Assembly: GCA_027596075.1 (NCBI GenBank)
Contig: JADGJC010000288.1
Span: 1-52,525, forward strand
Reading direction: 5' to 3'
Length of the DNA: 52,525 nt
Origin: Rhizophlyctis rosea
Lineage: Eukaryota > Chytridiomycota > Chytridiomycetes > Rhizophlyctidales > Rhizophlyctidaceae
The notes under the pieces were generated by a model. The model did no database searches and was not told where the DNA came from. It saw only the letters and a list, made by a program, of their open reading frames with translations. The position numbers and the translations under genes are program-made. Shown piece by piece: positions 45,803 through 52,525 of this stretch. Every line of letters begins with the position of its first letter. The stretch's first letter is position 1.

Positions 45803-47665
45803 TTGAGAACAGAGACGCGAAAAGCTCATTAGTATTCATTATTGCTATAGATGATATCCTGATCCCCGCTTGGTACCTCAAAACAATCTCTCAACGATCT
45901 ATTTGAAGCACCCTACAGAGACATTGACGGTGTTACCTTGTCGCTTTTGGATTCAATTCCAGGATAGCTGGATAGAGGCTTACACAGGGGGTTCATAATC
46001 ATGACTTCTGGGCGCAAAGGAACTGGAATAACCAGACCCGTCAAAAAACGTTATTTGCCATCCCCTTGCTTTTCGTCTGGGGCCATCATAATGGAAGGGA
46101 GGCATCAACCGGTCTCCCCGCTCCGCCGTCGCTGTGCGGAGGTGCTGATAGCGGGAGGCGAGTCCACCATAGTAGAGCATGTTTCGCGCGTAAATAGGAA
46201 GTTGGAATGTTGAAGATAGGTATGAGGAAACGAAAGTGTGAGACTGTTCCGTGGCGCCGATGGGGGTGAGAGTATTGCTTATTCCCCCCTTTCTTGCCTG
46301 TGTCCCCTCGCACCAACTAGGCACATATGTAGTTGGTGTGCTCAGATTATTGTGTTCAGGAAACAAACCTTCCTTCGGCTGAAAGAATCACATAAGGCAG
46401 CAGGCCGGGACACATAGAATTCTGGGGACTTTGAACAGAAACCGACGTCACCATATGGAAGAAACATCAACCTCAATAAAAGAGCACCCATTCAGACGGA
46501 TCAGGGTCTTCCAGGGCATGACCAATATAAAGAATGGTGAGTTGCGTGGGGCGAACCCGGACACACCCAGCCTCCAGCACCCACTACCCTTGCGAAATCC
46601 ATCTCGTCGACCCATTGAAGAACCACATTCCTCTACCAACTTCAGTCAGCTCAATAACTGACTGCCCGACTGAGCCTTGCTGCTGTGAGATACAGATAAT
46701 CAATCGCTGTCTTGCACGCCAGGCCTCATTTGTGGAATTGGATGTCGTGATTCTGGTCAACAAATTCGGTTCATTCCCTGTGAGAGATCGTATCAATTTC
46801 AGAAATGAGCGATGAATGCCTAATCAGTTCGGGTGCCATTGCATGTTACAAGCAGCAGCTGTTTTCATTGCGATTCATCAAAGACCTATAAATTGTACTG
46901 GGAAGAGCATTAGATTGACGGGCAAAATGTCATGCGTTCACTTGAGTTCGCTGTTCTCGGCGGTGTTGTCAAATGGTGTCACATATTATATTACGGTGGC
47001 ATACATCACTGTAAGGTTTCTGAACGGTCATGCTCATGGTGAGAACGCTGAGGAGGTTGGTTGTGCTCATGGTGTTAAACGAAAGGAGTGAAAGGCTCTG
47101 TGGAATGCGGTTCTTGGGGTGTTACGTGAAACAATGAGAGTTGGAACGGTCGATGGAGGTCACTGTCCCGACTGACGTGACTATTCCACCCACGCTGTTG
47201 AAGGCAGCACACCACGGTCCATGTATGAAGTAAACCTTAACAGGAAGCAAAAGTGCCCTCGGTTTGCCAAACATTTGGATGGTTTCAGGGAAGACGTTAC
47301 TGCGTGGTGGGGGTGGCGAGCCCTAAGAGATGAGAATATGGCGGTGGGTTCATGGTCACAACCTATGCATCAATTCTTACTGACTGGTTGCTGTTGTCTC
47401 ATAAAGTTGGCATGCATGTAGCGAAACATACCTAAGGTGAAGAGAAATAGAAAAAGGAGGGTTGTGCCTCGCTGCCCTCAAAATCGTGCTCACACAACTG
47501 GCCATTCAGTGGTTTTACTCCCTCCTTCGAACTTGAAACTCAACAGAAAGCGCATCTCCCTTTCAACTAGCAACTTCCTTGATTCCACGGTACGTGCAGC
47601 CCTCCGGCAACTTTTAACAACAACAGCATCTTGCTAACCCAGAACATTTTTTTTAGGAGCCAACC
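45803..47665. other. Intergenic; right half is part of a duplicated unit
   Basis: No gene is recognised. From about 46840 the sequence aligns with 50695 onwards: GCCATTGCA...AAGCAGCA versus GCCATATTGCAAGTAGCA; TCAAATGGTGTCA in both; GTGCTCATGGTGTTA versus GTACTCATGGTGTCA. Immediately before gene 47666 both copies carry GTACGTGCA and GCCATCTTGCTAAC-like boxes. Confidence 0.55.
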
Positions 47666-48313
47666 ATGTTCGCCATCACCCTTGTCAAAGTCACCCTCGC
47701 CATGCTAGCCACCACCACAATCACAACTCAAGCTCAACGCATGGAAACCATTGAAGTCACCACCGCTGTCGGCCGGCAATACAATGGTGTCGTCACCTTC
47801 CACAACAATCGAGTGACCAACACCTGCAACTACCGCGTCGGCGCCATGACCAGGATTGATCGACCCCAAGACGTCCTCGTTTCCATAACCCCCCAAGACC
47901 CCCGCAGCCACCTCCTCAGAGGCGCAACCGTCAGCATCAGCTTGACAACGCCTGTGTTGTATGCGGCGCAGCCGAGCTCCCAATGCTACGGCCGGTGGTC
48001 GACGTCGGCGAATATTCCGGCCGGGTATACTTGTACGATTTATAATTGTCAGAATCCGTCTGATTATCGTCGTCGGATCAATACGTGTGCGGCGCATTTG
48101 CGTTGCGTCCCTCCTGCTCCTGCTGCTCCGTCCGTCACCATTCGTATCGCTGATGCAGCTGAGGATGATCCCGTTGTTGACGTCGTCCCAGTGCAAGTCG
48201 TCGCGGCTGATGTGCCTGGCACCGATCCCGTTCAGTATGCGGATGATGGAATTCAGGAGGTATATGGAATTGTAGATGGTGGTGGGAGGGTTGTTGGTGT
48301 AGCTTATGAGTAA
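47666..48313 (+). CDS. Secreted six-cysteine protein, paralogue A
   Basis: A 215-aa single-exon protein of unknown function with a clear signal peptide (LVKVTLAMLATTTITTQAQ, cut after residue 24). The mature part is predicted Thr/Val-rich beta structure with exactly six Cys at residues 54, 107, 123, 128, 141 and 147, all shared with the other two paralogues. The strongest shared motifs are IPAGYTCTIYNC, CAAHLRCVPP and the acidic C-terminus DDPVVDVVPVQVVAADVPG...GIVDGGGRVVGVAYE. Three disulfides are likely. Codons end mostly in C up to about 47940 and in G/T afterwards. It sits near a cellulase gene, but no link is shown. A secreted effector-, wall- or adhesin-like role is possible. No named family fits. 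Confidence 0.82.
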   Translation: MFAITLVKVTLAMLATTTITTQAQRMETIEVTTAVGRQYNGVVTFHNNRVTNTCNYRVGAMTRIDRPQDVLVSITPQDPRSHLLRGATVSISLTTPVLYAAQPSSQCYGRWSTSANIPAGYTCTIYNCQNPSDYRRRINTCAAHLRCVPPAPAAPSVTIRIADAAEDDPVVDVVPVQVVAADVPGTDPVQYADDGIQEVYGIVDGGGRVVGVAYE

Positions 48314-49435
48314 GAATTGTTTTAGGAGTCTTGGAGGGAGGCGATGATGTTGTGGGATGGTAGGGTATTCATATAGCTGTACGGATACTTATGGGATGAT
48401 AGCGATGGGAAGCACCTCTTTCTCATCTTCTGGGTTTGGGCTGTGGCTATAGTTTGTCTGTTCGGCGGGGAACACTACATTATCTTATCATATAGTCTTC
48501 AATATTGATTCTTTTCATATCTTCTATCTCTGTATATGTCGCTTCCCACATGAAAACCGAACTTTTAGTGTGATGCGAGTGCGCGGATATTGAAGTTTCG
48601 AGGATGAAAGAACTTTGAAGTTGGCAACACCGACAGATTGATGTGAAGACTGTATCTGTCGACACTGACTTCATCAACCAGATCAAGCAATACCAATGCC
48701 GCCCTTCGCATAGCCTCAACTAGTCTTGCCATTTTGAAGATTGAGTGTCCACAAGAAACTGACCGGCCTCAACATCTTGCACGACGCACGAATGGATGGG
48801 TCAGGTACCTCTTGGTTCCATATCAACTACATATTCCTATACCTCATTCGTCAATAGAGCAAACGTAGAACATGGACCAGAATCCATTTGACACCAACGC
48901 TGTAAAGGGCACACTGAAAATCATCAACATCATCATTCTAGACAAAACAAAGTAAACCCCGCAAACTTGGACAACAACCCTCCCCTCCCCCACAAAATCT
49001 ACCCTCCGCGCAAAAAAGTAATATACAAAACCACCCCAAATCCCCCCACACCCCACACCCGCCCAAACCCCCACCACCCACCCAAACCCCCCACCTACCC
49101 CCACTTACAACTTATTTCCCCCCTGTAAAAACTGCATGCATCATGGAGCAGGTTAACAGCAAACGTTGGAAATTTACATCATACCTGCTCGGGGTCCCAA
49201 GCCAGAAATTCTCAAGGAAAAAGGACAAATACATGATATTGAGGATAATATAAAAAATACGCAAGCGACAGGGGGAAAAGGGGGACTTTCAGATATGGTC
49301 GGGGTCTAACATCAAAAAGGCGTGCCCCCTAAAATTGCAATCAATCTACCATACCAATAACTAATGATGGAACTGCAGATAATGCGCATCGTGCTAACCA
49401 AACTACCACTAAAAAGCCTTACAACCGCCGCTCAA
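48314..49435. other. Convergent 3' flanks of paralogues A and B; C-rich tract
   Basis: The first 450 bases align with the region after paralogue C (52087 onwards): ATTCTTTTCATATCTT versus GTTCTTTTCATATCTT, CCCACATGAAAACC versus CCTACATGAAAACA. At 49021-49121 the + strand is almost all C and A (minus strand G-rich). No gene is present. Confidence 0.55.
49021..49121 (-). repeat. G-rich low-complexity tract (minus strand), G-quadruplex potential
   Basis: The minus strand has many G runs (GGGGG, GGGGGG, GGG, GGG, GGGG and others) separated by one to six bases across about 100 bases. Several combinations fit the G3+ four-run pattern of quadruplex DNA. It lies between two convergent genes. Confidence 0.75.
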
Positions 49436-50035
49436 CTAGTCATAAGCTACAGCAACAACCCTTCCATCACCATTAACGATATCATATACATCCCCAACGC
49501 CATCATCAAGCACTGGATCGGTGACGGGCACATCAGCCGCCACGACTTGGACGGGCACGAGGTCGACCGGAACTTCATCGGGCGCATCAGCAATACGGAT
49601 GGTAACAGACGTAGGAGAAGTAGGAGGAGGAACGCAATGCAAATGCGCTGAACAAGTGTTCCCACCACCATGCTGACAATTCGAAATCGTACACGTAAAG
49701 CCCGCCGGAATATCAGCCGAACTCGACCATTTGTTGGAGCATACCGAAGAAGGAGTCGTATACGATCCAGGGAGTGTCAAGCTGATGCTGACGGTTGCGC
49801 CGTTGAGGTTGTAAGGGTGGCTGTGGGGGTTTAAGCTGGCGATGGGGGTTTGGTAACGGTTCATGGCGCCGACACGGTAGTTGCAGGTGTTTGTGACCTG
49901 GTTGTTGTGAAATGTGACGATGCCGTTGGATTGGTATCCCGGAGCAGTGCTGACGTCGATGGTGGTTTGAGCTTGGGATGTTATGGTGGTGGCTAGCACG
50001 GCGAGGGTGAGTTTTGTAAGGGTGGTGGAGAACAT
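49436..50035 (-). CDS. Secreted six-cysteine protein, paralogue B
   Basis: A 199-aa protein from ATG 50035; the frame continues upstream to 50113, but MFSTTLTKLTLAVLATTITS matches the signal peptides of A and C and decides the start. The six Cys are kept (NTCNYRV, SVCSNKW, TCTISNC, TCSAHLHC), as are IPAGFTCTISNC and the C-terminus DLVPVQVVAADVPVTDP...GDGRVVAVAYD. It is slightly shorter than A and C in the loop after Cys1. It lies inverted between A and C: convergent to A, divergent from C. No lesions are seen. Function unknown. Confidence 0.8.
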   Translation of the reverse strand: MFSTTLTKLTLAVLATTITSQAQTTIDVSTAPGYQSNGIVTFHNNQVTNTCNYRVGAMNRYQTPIASLNPHSHPYNLNGATVSISLTLPGSYTTPSSVCSNKWSSSADIPAGFTCTISNCQHGGGNTCSAHLHCVPPPTSPTSVTIRIADAPDEVPVDLVPVQVVAADVPVTDPVLDDGVGDVYDIVNGDGRVVAVAYD

Positions 50036-51432
50036 GGTGGTTTTTGTGGGGGCGCTGTGAAGGATGGGATTGGAGAGGATGTTGGAGCCGTTGGGATCGA
50101 GGCGGAATGGCAAGTTATGGGCGGAGAGACTGACGAATGCGAAGATTCAAGAGGTGCGAGGGTGCCCTTTTGTATCTTTTATTCTTGAGCGAGCAGCAGT
50201 AGAGGTGGATCTAATGAAACCGCGATGAACTTTCAAAAAGCAGTTATGCATCGTTACGAATTTGGACTCAGAGACCGTGTTGACGTATTCTGCAACCCCG
50301 CCGAGCTCACTCATGTACCACCGTTGGCTTACGGAACATTCAGACGTTTTGCACAGAGATGCAATTTTAGGATGCGCCGTGGTTGAAACAGCGAAAATTC
50401 CTGGCCTCGGTGGCCTGATGTTTCGCAGGGTGGGACAGTCACGTTGATCTGTGAGCACAGTGACCCTCGCTGATTTTCACAGGCTCAGGGTTTCGAACTT
50501 TGATAGCAGAGAGCAAGTCCGACAATCAGGTCCATCAGCTTTTCTTTCCAATGAGGAGCGTCACCTTGAAATGCTTCCACAGTCGCACCAGTTTCCATCA
50601 TTATGAGAACATACGATCTATATTGTACACTAGTGCACGAGATCATATCATGTTTCGCAATGAAACATAAGTCCCGCTTTAGTTTGGTTAAGATGCCATA
50701 TTGCAAGTAGCACTGGAGTCATTGCAACTCATCAACTTTGCCTTAGTCCCAACGAACAGCATGAAATTGGAAATAACATCAACTCTTTCGAAGTGGAGCA
50801 GGTTCGAGCTGTATCCTCAAATGGTGTCATTAATACTCATTACCGTAGACATGTTGAGCGGTAAAGCTGATGATGGGAATATCAAAGAAGGCAGTCGTAC
50901 TCATGGTGTCAGCAAAGAGGAACTCGATTGGACCGATTCAGATCTGATGCCATGTGAAACGGTCGGACTGTGAAAAGCGCGATGAAGTTCACATTACAGC
51001 CGCGAGTGCCCCATTCGGAGGTTGAGACCACGCCAGAGTCGCCAGGGTCTAGACTCTATGACCTTCACAGATGTTCCAAAGAAAGACGGCACTGGGTGAC
51101 AATGGTTGGGAACTTTCAGGGATGGGAACATAGCTATGGTTTAACCTCCAACGAACCTAACGAATTCTCATGGCCGAGGCGACCGTTGTGTGTATGTCCG
51201 TAGGGGGTTATGCTTGCAGGGCGAAGAAATATAAAAGAAGTGCTGTACGTCAAATGCCTCAGAGTTCTCATCTCAAAACTCGTTAAGCATTGAGCCCATC
51301 ACTTCCCTTAAGTGAAACCCCATTAGTGAGCACATCCTTCCTCCCACACGCTCCTCTGCTTCACAGTACGTGCAACCCTTTGTCAACCACAAGCCATCTT
51401 GCTAACTCAGAATCTCTGAATCCAGCACAACC
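50036..51432. other. Divergent promoter region between paralogues B and C
   Basis: No gene is recognised. The right part (50695-51432) is the second copy of the upstream DNA of paralogue A. Near 51363-51400 it carries the shared boxes GTACGTGCA and GCCATCTTGCTAAC just before gene C. Confidence 0.5.
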
Positions 51433-52086
51433 ATGTTCTCCATCACCCTCACCAAAATCACCATCACCCTCCTCGCCACCACCATAACCACCCAAGCTCA
51501 AGCCATCGACATCAGCACCACCCCGGGCCCCCACACCGGCATCGTCACCTTCACCCACAACCCCGTCATCAGTACCTGTCCCGTAGACGTCGAAGTCATA
51601 GGCCCCACAATCCCCAGAACCTTCAGAAACACAATCCACGAATTCCCCCCTTACAACCCCCGTCGCTACGCCACCTCCACCATCAACGGCCCCACCGCCG
51701 CCCTAGGGTTGAGTAACGACCCCGTCGCTCGTATCATGGGCCAATTCGGATGCACGAACAGGTGGCTGTATTCTGTTACAATCCCGGCGGGGTTTATATG
51801 CACTATTTCGAACTGTCAGGCGCCGTTCCTGGCACCTGTGAGAAGGGATGTGTGTTCTGCGCATTTGCATTGTGCGCCGCCGCCGCGGCGTGCGTCGGCT
51901 CCTGCTGTGCTTCGTACGGCTGATATTGTTCCGGTGGATGATCCCGTCGTTGACGTTGTTCCTGTTCAGGTCGTGGCTGCTGATGTGCCTGGCGTTGATT
52001 CGGATCAGTATGTGGATGATGGGGTTGGTGAGGTTGTTGGCATTGTTGATGGTGATGGGGATGTTGTTGGTGTTGCTTATGAGTAG
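51433..52086 (+). CDS. Secreted six-cysteine protein, paralogue C
   Basis: A 217-aa protein, the most diverged of the three in its N-terminal half. Signal peptide MFSITLTKITITLLATTITT, ending TQAQ. The six Cys are conserved (STCPVDV, FGCTNRW, ICTISNC, VCSAHLHC), with IPAGFICTISNC and the near-identical C-terminus DDPVVDVVPVQVVAADVPG...VDGDGDVVGVAYE. Codons end in C until about 51720 and in G/T after that. The whole region around it, both 5' and 3', is a duplicate of the region around paralogue A, so A and C arose by segmental duplication. The gene is intact; its function is unknown. Confidence 0.82.
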   Translation: MFSITLTKITITLLATTITTQAQAIDISTTPGPHTGIVTFTHNPVISTCPVDVEVIGPTIPRTFRNTIHEFPPYNPRRYATSTINGPTAALGLSNDPVARIMGQFGCTNRWLYSVTIPAGFICTISNCQAPFLAPVRRDVCSAHLHCAPPPRRASAPAVLRTADIVPVDDPVVDVVPVQVVAADVPGVDSDQYVDDGVGEVVGIVDGDGDVVGVAYE

Positions 52087-52525
52087 GAGACGTCTTCAGG
52101 GCAGGTAGTAATGTTTTGCTTGGGATGCTAGGGTGATTTATGCAGTTGCATAGACAGTTATGGGTATTTATAGATGTCCGGCGATACATGAATATCTTAT
52201 TATTTAGTCGTCAACATTTAGTTCTTTTCATATCTTTGTATCTTCTGACCTTTGTAATTTCGATTCCGCTTCCTACATGAAAACAAATTCGTCGTGCCAT
52301 GGCAATGTGTGAACTTGGGGATTTGGAGATGTTGAAAGGTCTTCAACGTTGGCGACACAGTGAAGCGAGTCCGTAGGCCTACAAGTTCAAACAAAACAAT
52401 TCCCCACGTGGAATTACACCCGCCCTGCACAGCGCCACCTCCTTTGAACCATTTCATAAGCATTCAATCAACCGATCTCTTCCTCTTCATGCTGCATCAT
52501 CGCCATTTAAAGGTACATTGGGAAA
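52087..52525. other. Paralogue C 3' flank (duplicate of 48314-48760)
   Basis: Aligned in order with the DNA after paralogue A, including TTCTTTTCATATCTT and TACATGAAAAC. No gene is seen before the window ends. Confidence 0.55.

Noticed and set aside
1..52525. CRISPR arrays, bacterial operons, rRNA genes and intact transposases
   Set aside because: None were seen; the window is eukaryotic with split genes, and no direct-repeat/spacer pattern or transposase motif is visible.

Overview
The window is nuclear DNA of a filamentous or zoosporic fungus. Genes are split by short GT-AG introns (mostly 54-110 nt). They include a fungal GH7 cellobiohydrolase with a C-terminal CBM1, the mRNA 3'-end processing scaffold symplekin/Pta1, and a glycoside-hydrolase-like DUF1906 protein with Cys-rich modules. 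That mix fits a cellulose-degrading chytrid-type fungus. The lineage is inferred from gene content only.

Left part (1-18.3 kb). This part is gene-poor and full of decayed sequence. Between 2.0 and 7.05 kb, on the + strand, lie recognisable but broken pieces of four housekeeping genes: ribosomal protein uL14, the Cdk regulator CKS1, isocitrate lyase and 5-aminolevulinate synthase. The last two are fused end to end. At least uL14, CKS1 and ALAS keep introns, so these are DNA-level copies and not retrocopies. A five-exon orphan gene (8995-10536, minus) looks intact. A DUF1906 gene (11248-12905, minus) has at least two frameshifts. Old repeats lie around 8.0, 15.0-15.6 and 17.0 kb.

Middle part (18.4-36.2 kb). 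Two Shewanella-like PPP phosphatase paralogues (18383-20193 plus; 30977-33184 minus) lie on either side of a C2-domain gene (22926-23441, minus) and a 13-exon symplekin/Pta1 gene (25311-30479, minus). The two phosphatase genes share three internal exons of identical length (124, 73 and 202 nt) and one of 90 nt, and each carries one different lesion. Symplekin intron 1 holds what looks like a decayed duplicate of its own HEAT exons. Two tiny single-pass membrane ORFs and a 335-aa orphan complete this part.

Right part (36.2-52.5 kb). After about 5 kb with no recognisable gene come the six-exon GH7-CBM1 cellobiohydrolase (41600-43649), an intact tRNA-Leu(CAA) next to a tandem array built from its 5' half, a broken ankyrin gene, and a cluster of three paralogous secreted six-cysteine proteins (47666-48313, 49436-50035, 51433-52086) of unknown function. 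Two of the three sit in a duplicated unit of nearly 2 kb that includes flanking DNA.

Shared style. Several genes start with C/A-rich leaders and C-ending codons and then switch to G/T-rich codons partway through, which gives visible strand-composition flips inside genes. This helps to tell real genes from shadow frames.
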